Shown: one piece after another, positions 1-7,250 of the stretch | Numbering within the stretch: position 1 is the first letter of the stretch | How the letters are laid out: every line of letters starts with the position of its first letter | Source: Physocladia obscura | Taxonomy: Eukaryota > Chytridiomycota > Chytridiomycetes > Chytridiales > Chytriomycetaceae | DNA: 10,182 nt | Assembly: GCA_027596945.1 (NCBI GenBank) | Contig: JADGJH010001087.1 | Span: 1,870 to 12,051, forward strand | Direction of reading: 5' to 3' | Position numbers and translations under genes: made by a program | Notes under the pieces: generated by a model | What the model was told of the DNA's origin: nothing | Seen by the model: the letters and a program-made list of their open reading frames with translations, nothing else | Databases searched by the model: none

Positions 1-1036
1 TCAATAAGATTTTTATCAGTCCACAATATCAGCCGCAGCAACGGGTCTAAAAGAAAAGGCAGGCTTGACTTCGCCACTTGCAACTCAAGTATCTCCGTTA
101 ATTTCAAACTCAACAGCACCCACCCTTTCAACAAAAACGCCAATCATTGTTGGGGCATCAGTCGGGACAATTGTAATTCTTGCTGCAGGATTTTTTGTCA
201 TGGTCTCAGTATATCGACGGCGACGGCGCCAAAGCATTGTGGAAGGGACTGTCGACAGTATCAGCAACCCCAATTCAGCCACAGAGTTTGATGGATACCT
301 GAAATTAAATGGATCAAACATAATCCTCGCGGGTGTAAATTCAAAACGAAACTCTGTGAACAATCATGCTTTTAATCACGAAGACGGTGGGCCCCGACCG
401 TCCGTGGCGGTATTGCAACAACAGCAACTTGAACAACATCAACAACAGCTACATCAAAAACCACAAAACAGTATTATCACCAGACTGCAAACTCGAACTT
501 CCAAAGCAGAAGTTGGCAGCACTTCACCGCAAAAACGAATTCCGCGAATCCCACTGTTTGAATCCCGCATCAACAAAGCAACTACAGCCGAGGAGTCTAG
601 CAAAAAGGGACACGAGAAAGACAATAGTCACCAAATAAAAGATGAACAAGAGCCAACAGCAATACGGTACTGGCCGCCTGTCACGATCGGCCAGAACATG
701 ATACTTGGCGCGATGCGAGGAAATTTTACCCCAGACAAGTCGTCCCATTCCGACAACGCGTCTTTGTCGAAAGCAACAACGAAATCGACACCAGAAACAG
801 AAATAACAATAACATCGACGACTAGAGCTGCTCTGTCGACGTCACTGATAGATTATGCAGCAACGAACAGCGAAAATACGAAATCGACAATGATGTCGTC
901 GTTTCTGTCGTATGATTTGCTAGTTGGTGGACAAATTCCGACTAGCACACACGCTTCCTCTCTTTATATGGAAACAATTATTAGAAACGATCGTATTGAG
1001 TTTAGCAATGATGATGATGATAATGGGGTTTTTTAA
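1..1036 (+). CDS. WSC-type single-pass membrane sensor, gene 1 (5' partial)
   Basis: This is the 3' end of a gene whose start lies left of the window. From base 65 the frame runs 323 codons to TAA at 1034-1036. Numbering from base 65, residues 1-26 are a Ser/Thr-rich linker, about 27-50 a membrane span, then five arginines (51-55), so the rest is cytoplasmic. The tail holds a juxtamembrane EFDGYL (74-79), a Gln-rich run (118-134), a TIGQNMILGAM motif (207-217) and a C-terminal box THASSLYMETI..NDRIEFS (295-314), then an acidic end. The box matches gene 2 at 18 of 20 positions, which makes this a paralogue. Bases 1-45 read in another frame give LSVHNIS, like the end of the gene 2 WSC domain (WSVYNLS), so a frame change by short intron or indel is needed near 45-65. 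Family knowledge suggests a wall-stress sensor; the signalling partner is unknown. Confidence 0.72.
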
Positions 1037-1868
1037 TTTTTATTTTTTTTTCATCCAATTTTTTTTGCTTGCCATTGTATTTTCTTTTCTTTCCTTATGA
1101 ATGTACTTAGTTCAGAAACAGAATTACCAACATAAATATATCAGTTATACTACTTATATTAAATGAATAGTTCGATAAATATTTGCCGCACTGAGGAGTG
1201 ACAAAAAAGCAATTATACCCATCGCCACAATCAAGAGAGATTTTGATTTCATTATGAAATGAATTGATTTTGATGATTAAAAAAATCGATACAAAATACA
1301 CTCAAAAATTCTCGTTTGAGTATCATTCATATCCTCACGTCGAAAACATTAATTAATTTTTCGACGAACCAATTATAGAACGTAGTCGTATGGAGTTTTT
1401 ACGTTTGAAATTCAATCAACTATTATCAACACTTGCTTGAGCATACTGCCATTGGTGCATTTGTCCAGCTTGCGAGTTCTTTTGGAAAACTCAGGATCGA
1501 AAACGTGATTGCTTTTCAAAGTAACTCGCGACTTTGGTAGGTATTTCGGAGTTAAACTTCTCAATCAGCAAAAGTGAATAGGATGATATTTTACAAAATA
1601 TAAAATTATTTTTATGTGGCTTAACTCTTCAAAGAATTGTAAAACTGGCCGGCATTCTATCAAGAGACAAGCAAAATTCCTACTGCAAATTGGTTACATT
1701 ATGTGTAAAAATTTAACATAACATTCCAAAACTTCAATATTTCAAAACTTTGTTTAAAGTACTATTCATAAGAGATTTGTCTTCTTAAATATTTTTCATT
1801 GACTATTATCTTTTTTTCAACAAATTTGAGTGATATATGTAAAATAATTAGAAGCGTGCGTGACCACC
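1037..1868. other. Intergenic region between genes 1 and 2
   Basis: About 830 AT-rich bases with no reading frame I would defend. The first part begins with T-runs right after the gene 1 stop and should hold its 3' UTR and polyadenylation site; I saw no perfect AATAAA close to the stop. The rest should hold the gene 2 promoter, but I cannot point to a specific TATA box. Two small inverted repeats lie at 1300-1321 and 1338-1366. A looser pair, GCGAGTT at 1472-1478 and AACTCGC at 1523-1529, is 44 bases apart. No tRNA or other RNA gene was recognised. Confidence 0.5.
1338..1366. repeat. Inverted repeat with 9-base arms
   Basis: CGTCGAAAA at 1338-1346 is repeated in inverted form as TTTTCGACG at 1358-1366, around an 11-base AT-only core apart from one C. 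The arms match perfectly. Another inverted pair, ACTCAAA (1300-1306) and TTTGAGT (1315-1321), lies just upstream. In the gap before gene 2 these could be protein-binding palindromes or chance in AT-rich DNA; nothing else ties them to a function. Confidence 0.4.
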
Positions 1869-2109
1869 ATGTGTGGCGATAAGAAAACTGAAAAGTTTTC
1901 AGCAACTAATTTGAAAATTAATTGGGTTCACGAAGGCAAGAATATGGATGGATAAAGAATATGCGGATCTTTTAGTAAAAGAAGTACTTAGGCAAAAGTC
2001 TAAGTCGGGGTATATTGTGCATCTTGGTCCGTTGATTGTCAATTTCGACAGTGTCTACTGCAACATAGATATAATTTTCCAATGGGAGATTTTTCTTCAG
2101 CAAGCCACA
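1869..2109 (+). pseudogene. Short broken reading frame fused in frame to the front of gene 2
   Basis: An ATG at 1869-1871, in the good context ACCACCATG, opens 28 codons that end in TAA at 1953-1955. The stop falls in ATGGATGGATAA, where ATGG is tandemly duplicated (1944-1951). With one copy of the repeat the frame would continue from base 1948 through 2109 into gene 2. The downstream part has mixed charged and hydrophobic residues (for example EYADLLVKEVLRQ) and looks like a former exon, but I recognise no family. It precedes the strong signal-peptide start of gene 2 at 2110, so it is more likely a relic or an upstream frame in the 5' leader than a true N-terminus. As a leader element, the 1869 frame could reduce translation of gene 2. 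Confidence 0.35.
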
Positions 2110-3477
2110 ATGAAAAAAGCAGTTCTGGTACAACCAGTAGTATTACTAGTGTTGTCACCGTTGTCATTGTCATGGTCGTTGCCAGTGTCGTTGGAGTTGT
2201 CTGGGTGCGTTGCGCTCAACAAATCGGTTGCGGTTAAGCAGCAATCGGCGGCAATGGACCCGGTCGAGTGTGCGGCCGTTTGTGCAAACTACACGCTGGC
2301 TCTGATTGCACCAACACCAGCCGATGCCTCTTATATTTCTACAACGGCCAGCGTATCAGCGGTGCCGATGCTATTCTACTGCGCCTGTATCAAAAAAATG
2401 CCCAACACAGCCGTCAACTCGACGAGCTGCACGCTGACGTGTCCGAACTCGGCCGCACCAAACTCGCTATGTGGCGGCTTTGACTACGCGCGCAATCTCA
2501 TTGCCTGGTCCGTCTACAATCTGTCTGATTTTACGACTGTCATCGGCGTCGAGCCGCTGGTGTCATCCTCCCTTCTCGAATCCATCGACCCCGATCTCTA
2601 CCCCACTGACACCTCCGCCTCCTCCGTGACCACCTCCTTAGTTGCCATCATATCTACTGCAATCTCTCCAATGTCTCAGCCTTTATCCACAATCAACCAA
2701 CCCGTTGCTGTTAACGCCCCCGAATCATCAACGTCAACAACTGCATCACCATCATCAGCATCGCAACCGTCATGGAGAGCTCTAGTTATTGTTTGCTCTC
2801 TGATTATTGGTTCCGTTTTCATAGTATCTTTATTTACCGTTTTGATACATCGTCGAAATCTTCGGGCAAGAAAAATTATTTCTTCTGAAGCTGCAGAATT
2901 TGACGTTTACCTGAACCCATCGAAACAATTCTACGTTGAAAATAATTCAAAATCTAAAATTCATCATCACAACACTACTATTGCTGCTACTGTCGCTATG
3001 AACGATGATTTCGTCGAAGACCATACTCGACCTTCTATATCGTTACAACGGATAAATTCCGCAACTGCCACTGTTCATCATCATCACTCGTCGCCCCAAA
3101 TTTTTACCCTCATCGCCGACATTGTTCAACATCATCGTCCGCAAAGCCAAACCCCATATCTGGAAGATGTACCTGAAATACCGCATTCTTCCGTAAAAAT
3201 TGGCCAATACATTGGTGCAATACAAGAAGAAGAATCTTCTGATAAGTCAATTAGCGGTAGGATATTGTCACCAATATCGTCGTCACTATCAAGGATAGAT
3301 ATAATACGGAGTAAATCGGTTGGATCTTCGTCATTGTCATACAGAAACGATTCGCTGGTCGGTCGTGGATACCAAAATAGCAATACTCATGCATCGTCGC
3401 TGTATATGGAAACTATTGTACAGAATGATCGGATTGAGTTTAGTAGCAGCAATGGGGGCCATAGTGAGGATGATTGA
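2110..3477 (+). CDS. WSC-domain single-pass membrane sensor, gene 2 (455 aa)
   Basis: Probable cell-surface sensor with Wsc1-like layout. I chose the ATG at 2110 because it is followed at once by a signal peptide (MKK, then a Leu/Val/Ser core, residues 1-25); the frame stays open back to 1948, but that extension would bury the signal. Residues 31-136 form a WSC domain with eight cysteines: C33, C54, C58, C91, C93, C107, C111 and C121, the last in CGG. N-glycosylation sequons lie at N37, N60, N103 and N137. A Ser/Thr/Pro-rich linker (about 140-220) precedes the membrane span (about 222-246) and basic HRRNLRARK. The tail carries EFDVYL (263-268), His runs (285-287, 323-326), KIGQYIGAI (363-371) and the C-terminal box THASSLYMETI..NDRIEFS (426-445). 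WSC domains are thought to bind wall glycans; the tail would pass the signal inside. The partner is unknown. Confidence 0.85.
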   Translation: MKKAVLVQPVVLLVLSPLSLSWSLPVSLELSGCVALNKSVAVKQQSAAMDPVECAAVCANYTLALIAPTPADASYISTTASVSAVPMLFYCACIKKMPNTAVNSTSCTLTCPNSAAPNSLCGGFDYARNLIAWSVYNLSDFTTVIGVEPLVSSSLLESIDPDLYPTDTSASSVTTSLVAIISTAISPMSQPLSTINQPVAVNAPESSTSTTASPSSASQPSWRALVIVCSLIIGSVFIVSLFTVLIHRRNLRARKIISSEAAEFDVYLNPSKQFYVENNSKSKIHHHNTTIAATVAMNDDFVEDHTRPSISLQRINSATATVHHHHSSPQIFTLIADIVQHHRPQSQTPYLEDVPEIPHSSVKIGQYIGAIQEEESSDKSISGRILSPISSSLSRIDIIRSKSVGSSSLSYRNDSLVGRGYQNSNTHASSLYMETIVQNDRIEFSSSNGGHSEDD

Positions 3478-3610
3478 TTCATAGCCACGTATCATGTTCT
3501 TTCTTTGTATTTTTTTTTGTATACATCGGTTTTGGGGGAATGAAAATGAAGCAATTTCCACAACTTTTTTTGGTGATATTTTTTGCTGTGTTGATTTGCA
3601 CAGCACGAAA
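3478..3610. other. Very short gap between genes 2 and 3
   Basis: Only 133 bases separate the gene 2 stop from the start used here for gene 3. An open frame in phase with gene 3 already begins at 3494, 17 bases after the stop, and starts with a hydrophobic MFFLCIFFCI stretch. Room for a 3' UTR plus a promoter is minimal, so either the two transcripts overlap or gene 3 starts later, or has an upstream intron. A possible TATA-like run (TATACATTATAA) lies at about 3694-3703, inside the open frame. Confidence 0.4.
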
Positions 3611-5941
3611 ATGAAAATGAAGCTAGGGATGAAACAGAAAAGGATAGCAAATGCACATGTTTTTTTGCACATTGCAAGACTCCTATACATTATAACAGCG
3701 CATAGAATTCAATGGACTAATAAACAGATAGTTATGTTTTCGAATGAAAATGCCGCTTTGCTTCGAAAAAAAATTTTTGGTTCTGAAAAATTTTCTATCA
3801 TCAATTTCCCAAGGCCCAGACCATTTCTCTTACAACTGCACACATACCAAATGGCGAGCCCAGACACTGAACATATATACGCATATCCCATCAATTTCGG
3901 ATGCTTCACTGCCATCTCAGACGATACAAGTTCTTTTTTGATATCAATGGCAATGACACCCGTACATTGCATGGCACATTGCAAACAGGCCGGAATTGGT
4001 CTTATTGCACCAATATTACGGCCGGAGTCGAACGCACTTGCTTTTAAGTGTCTTTGTGTCGCGTTTGTGTCATCGCCGTCAGCTGCAATAGATTCTGCTG
4101 CTTGCAGTGTCACGTGTCCGTCTCGTTCAGATTCAACCGCTAATATAAACGCACAAGAAGACTTTTGCGGTGGATTCAGTAGCTCAGTGAATTCACGGGT
4201 CTGGTCTGCCTATTATTCAACTTATCATTCGACTGCCGGCTCATTGAATATCGTGTCGATATGGTCGCGCGGAGCAGATTTTAGTAGCAATCAAATCAAT
4301 GTCCCGCTGGCTGCCGGAATTGCAGCCGGACTTATCGTTTTGTTTGGCGTGCTTGTGTTTTTGCGTTGTTATCACTACCCGTGCGGACGCCACCTTGACA
4401 AACAAGTAATTTCTCTCGATACTTTGAATCCAATCGCTGTAGACACACCGTTACCGCCGCAACCGCCTTTTCTATTTCAGTCACGGCCAAGTTATTTGGA
4501 TGCCAGCAGCGGCAGCGACGCCTTTATAAAGTACAACAGCGGTTCTATGCTTTCACGCGAGAAATTCACAGTTGAAGCGGCACGAATTGAATTGAATGGT
4601 GATGCGTTCAATGACTTGAATAATATGAAAAAGCAGCATGATGTAATTAGAGTATACCCAACGACAACTACAACCGTCGCTGCAAACACTGTTACCACAA
4701 ACTCCAAAAAAACATCAATACTGAAAAAGAATCCCTCAAAGCGTGATACTAATAATAATGTATCAGAAGTCGGGGGCGGCAGTAAATTCGAATATGCCAC
4801 ATCAGGGTCCGGATCAGGAATCTCATCGCCGAATGAAAAATCCATTTTTTCATTACCAACGTTACGATCAAGTTTCGATTCCCAATCTCGATCGCAATCG
4901 ACGTGTTCTGATATGAGTAATGACGATGAGATATCTGCTGCCTCGTCGTATTGCGAATCTAAAGATGGAGGAGGAGGAAGGAAAGCGTGGAAAAAACTGC
5001 GTAGTATCGCGTCGTCGTCAAAGCTAAGTTTTGCCACAACAGCAACAGCCGCAACAACTACAACTGCACCTGCACCTGCAAATACGTATTTTGGACAAGT
5101 TGGATTTCTTGGGCACATAGGAAGACGGGAAAGCTCGCTATCGTCTCTAGGGGGTAACAAGCTTTCCAGCAACAGCACATCAAAACACCCCCTGGAGACA
5201 AAAAGTTCTGTATCGAAACTACACGACGTTTATTCATCTGATGAAAAAGAAGGCTGGGGGGGCAGCAGCAGCAGTAACAGCATCATGAGTTTCACCAACA
5301 GCAGCAGTTTTGGAACGAACCGAAAACTTCACGCAACAGTCAGCGCAAATTCGCTTCTTGACAAGATTTCAGCTTCTCGTCGCTTCAGATCTCCTTCACC
5401 TTCTTCCTCTTCATTATTTTTTAGAACATCGTATCCGCCCCCGCCAGCACCACAACAATCTACATCGTCATCATTTGTAAATATTGAAACTGCGCCAATT
5501 CGATCCAGCCGCGCTACTACGCCCGTCGGCGCAATGCCCACAGAGCTGCAAATAAACTTGGCAGGCTCAATTAAAGAATCCCAACCGCAGCTGCCGTCGT
5601 GGTCGATACGAGAAAACGGCAACAACAACAACTACCCACAAAACGCAGCAAACTTATCAGTTATAAACGAACAAGACAGCACAAGCAACACAAGTAACAG
5701 CAGCAACCGCGCCGTTATAATAGTTCCAGGGAGCAGAGAAAGCATGTTGTACAGTGCCGAAGCGTTGGGGACCGCGGTGTCGTCGACGAGCACTGCGATA
5801 AGCTGGCAAGCAGGGACGCAGCAACAGAAACAGGCGAAGATTGATCATGGAGATGCGACGTCTTCGATTTTTATGGAAGCGTTTGCAACAAATGAGGTTA
5901 TTAATGCTGCGCCGTTTTCAGAAGATTGGGCGGAAGAGTGA
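3611..5941 (+). CDS. WSC-domain single-pass membrane sensor, gene 3 (long tail; start uncertain)
   Basis: Third paralogue, 776 aa from the ATG at 3611 (context GAAAATGA) to TGA at 5939-5941. That start gives a weak signal-like stretch (about residues 15-30); the frame is open from 3494, and later ATGs at 3734 and 3851 give no signal peptide, so an upstream exon is possible. The WSC domain has eight cysteines: C98, C120, C124, C147, C149, C165, C169 and C186 (in CGG). The linker is short (about 202-230), followed by a membrane span (about 231-254). The cytoplasmic tail of about 520 residues is very rich in Ser, Thr and Asn, with poly-T, poly-S, poly-N and a PPPP run, basic KAWKKLRS (458-465), a YFGQVGFLGHIG motif (493-504) and a C-terminal ATSSIFMEAFATNEVI (749-764), a diverged copy of the gene 1 and 2 box. 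Outer domain and span are secure; the start is not. Confidence 0.78.
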   Translation: MKMKLGMKQKRIANAHVFLHIARLLYIITAHRIQWTNKQIVMFSNENAALLRKKIFGSEKFSIINFPRPRPFLLQLHTYQMASPDTEHIYAYPINFGCFTAISDDTSSFLISMAMTPVHCMAHCKQAGIGLIAPILRPESNALAFKCLCVAFVSSPSAAIDSAACSVTCPSRSDSTANINAQEDFCGGFSSSVNSRVWSAYYSTYHSTAGSLNIVSIWSRGADFSSNQINVPLAAGIAAGLIVLFGVLVFLRCYHYPCGRHLDKQVISLDTLNPIAVDTPLPPQPPFLFQSRPSYLDASSGSDAFIKYNSGSMLSREKFTVEAARIELNGDAFNDLNNMKKQHDVIRVYPTTTTTVAANTVTTNSKKTSILKKNPSKRDTNNNVSEVGGGSKFEYATSGSGSGISSPNEKSIFSLPTLRSSFDSQSRSQSTCSDMSNDDEISAASSYCESKDGGGGRKAWKKLRSIASSSKLSFATTATAATTTTAPAPANTYFGQVGFLGHIGRRESSLSSLGGNKLSSNSTSKHPLETKSSVSKLHDVYSSDEKEGWGGSSSSNSIMSFTNSSSFGTNRKLHATVSANSLLDKISASRRFRSPSPSSSSLFFRTSYPPPPAPQQSTSSSFVNIETAPIRSSRATTPVGAMPTELQINLAGSIKESQPQLPSWSIRENGNNNNYPQNAANLSVINEQDSTSNTSNSSNRAVIIVPGSRESMLYSAEALGTAVSSTSTAISWQAGTQQQKQAKIDHGDATSSIFMEAFATNEVINAAPFSEDWAEE
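3719..3724 (+). promoter_or_regulatory. Candidate polyadenylation signal AATAAA for gene 2
   Basis: A perfect AATAAA 242 bases after the gene 2 stop, in ACTAATAAACAG. It lies inside the open frame used for the front of gene 3. If it serves gene 2, the true gene 3 start is probably downstream or joined by splicing. A six-base match is weak evidence on its own. Confidence 0.25.
5260..5310 (+). repeat. AGC-type trinucleotide repeats inside gene 3
   Basis: A run of G followed by CAGCAGCAGCAG and a second CAGCAGCAG nearby encode serine repeats in the cytoplasmic tail. Similar short triplet tracts (ACA/GCA near 5040-5085, AAC near 5620-5640) encode Thr/Ala and Asn runs. They are the likely source of the tail's length and composition and could vary between strains. 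Confidence 0.55.
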
Positions 5942-5981
5942 GTGGGGGGTATTTTTCTGTTGGATAGGTCGTATGAATGTT

Positions 5982-6508
5982 TCAGTGGGCGTTTGAGTTA
6001 CCGTGTTTATGAAAGACCTCATTGTCTTCGTCTTTTTTTTCTTCTTTCGTTTTTGGTGGGATGAATGGTGGAAATATACTGGGAACATACTTAAATGGAC
6101 TTTCTTGAACAAAAATAAACTTGGTCAACATATCAAAATCTGAATCATTCACCATTTCAGTATCTGATTTATCTTCTTCAACCATGTCTGAAAAATTCCT
6201 TCAAATTCATCTCAGTCAAGAGGAATAATTAATTCTGGAGCTTCATTGACTAAATATTTAATTGTTTTATCAATTATTTCATCTATCAATAAAGTTTCTT
6301 CAACTGATGATTCAATTCCTTTATCTAAGGGAGAACTTTTTTCATTATTCCTCCCCTGAATTGAAACTTTTGTTGAATTTCTGGGCTCTTAATTATATCT
6401 TCCTGTTGGTATTGGTTCAGCAATATCTTCCAACATATCTTCAGTGTTGCCATCTTTATCTTTCCAAATGTCATCAATTTGGGTTTGAGTGACAGATAGA
6501 TGAAGTTG
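5982..6508 (-). pseudogene. Acidic reading frame with in-frame stops (relic, family unknown)
   Basis: Read on the - strand from about 6508, one frame gives 39 sensible codons to TAA (6391-6389), then 58 more without a break to TGA (6214-6212), then 15-20 more. The residues are Asp/Glu/Ile-rich, for example TQIDDIWKDKDGNTEDML and SSVEETLLIDEIIDKTIKYL, which is not what random AT-rich DNA gives. Near 6190 the sense moves to another frame, starting at the ATG at 6185-6183, and continues acidic (VEEDKSDTEMVNDSDFDM) to TGA at 5984-5982, with a Pro-rich middle and a basic KTKEEKK. Two stops plus a frame change indicate decay. It converges on gene 3. I recognise no domain; a transposon-associated protein is a guess from the neighbourhood. 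Confidence 0.4.
6114..6119 (+). promoter_or_regulatory. Candidate polyadenylation signal AATAAA for gene 3
   Basis: A perfect AATAAA 173 bases after the gene 3 stop, in AAAAATAAAC. A second copy lies at 6288-6293. Both overlap the - strand relic at 5982-6508, in AT-rich DNA where such matches arise by chance. Confidence 0.25.
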
Positions 6509-6509
6509 G

Positions 6510-6755
6510 GCTCATTAAACTTATTAAATTTTCTAAGTTTATATTTAGCTGTTTGGCTAAAATAGGAAATCTTGTTGCAATCTCCGTTTATGATTGTGTA
6601 TGATAAGGATTTTTAGCGAGAATTCTTTTTTCTTTATTCTAGATTTTTCATTGTTTAAAATCCTCAATCACAAAAATTCCAAAAACGGTCTTTAAATAAA
6701 TCTTGCATTTTCCTTCCCATACAAAACTTTCTTACATTAATATAAAAGCTACCGC
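6510..6755. other. AT-rich stretch without recognised features
   Basis: About 250 bases with no convincing reading frame on either strand and no repeat or RNA gene that I could see. It separates the acidic - strand relic from + strand fragments. Confidence 0.5.
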
Positions 6756-7028
6756 TTGATGACGGAAATGGCAAGTCCACGTTTTTGTTCTTTACTTTTT
6801 AAGCAAATTGAGCAATTTCTTTCAATAAAGAGTGAATTCATCTTTCAATACAGCTTGAATCTTTTACACTTTAACAAATCTATTTCTTATGAAGTTCCAA
6901 AGAACTTTCAGCTTATTGCTGGGGCTGCAGTAACAAAAGCTAAAGTGGTTTCTGGGTCAACGCTCACAAAACAGAGTGCTTTTGTTGCCATGAAAGCACA
7001 TGTAAATCATACTGTAAACATAGATTGA
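6756..7028 (+). other. Open frame of 90 codons, doubtful
   Basis: The frame runs from ATG at 6756 to TGA at 7026-7028. The first half is AT-rich and unremarkable. The second half (from about 6900) has a more protein-like composition: AGAAVTKAKVVSGSTLTK and then SAFVAMKAHVNH. The same phase, past three stops, leads to the + strand fragment at 7116-7250, so the two could be pieces of one decayed + strand gene. The opposite strand of 6900-7020 also reads acceptably, so the coding strand is not certain. No family recognised. Confidence 0.2.
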
Positions 7029-7115
7029 ACCCTTAAAACAGCTAGATCTTGGATTCTCGAGTTAGTACTATTAGTCAATGTAATATTTTTGATAATTTGA
7101 AACAGTTACAACTGA

Positions 7116-7250
7116 ACAAAGAAAAAGGCTGCTGCAACTGGATTTGGTCTGACAGAAAATGATCAAAAGAAAGAAATTATGACAATTAATCCAATACAAC
7201 CAGGTATTGAATACTTTTCTTGCTTCATCAGCCCATGTAATTTTCTTTGA
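7116..7250 (+). pseudogene. Lysine-rich coding fragment on the + strand
   Basis: Open from just after a TGA (7113-7115) to TGA at 7248-7250. The first 25 codons read TKKKAAATGFGLTENDQ and then KKEIMTI, a compact and plausible protein segment. From about 7190 the frame only mirrors the - strand transposase relic, so the real fragment probably ends there. The GFGLTENDQKK pattern reminds me of a basic segment in fungal transposon proteins, but this is memory and not a match I can verify. Too short to be a gene; most likely a remnant left at an insertion boundary. Confidence 0.3.

Noticed and set aside
3337..3690. 117-codon open frame on the - strand across the gene 2-gene 3 gap
   Set aside because: Its sequence is Ile/Phe/Lys-rich as expected from T- and A-runs, it overlaps the conserved C-terminal box of gene 2 on the other strand, and it has no recognisable motif.
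3709..4113. 134-codon open frame on the - strand opposite the gene 3 WSC domain
   Set aside because: The + strand carries the eight-cysteine WSC pattern; this frame has no motif of its own and mirrors it.
4492..5178. 228-codon open frame on the - strand inside gene 3
   Set aside because: It lies opposite Ser/Thr-repeat coding sequence, and its Val/Ala and Asp runs are the mirror of those repeats. The + strand frame has a WSC domain, a membrane span and the family end box.
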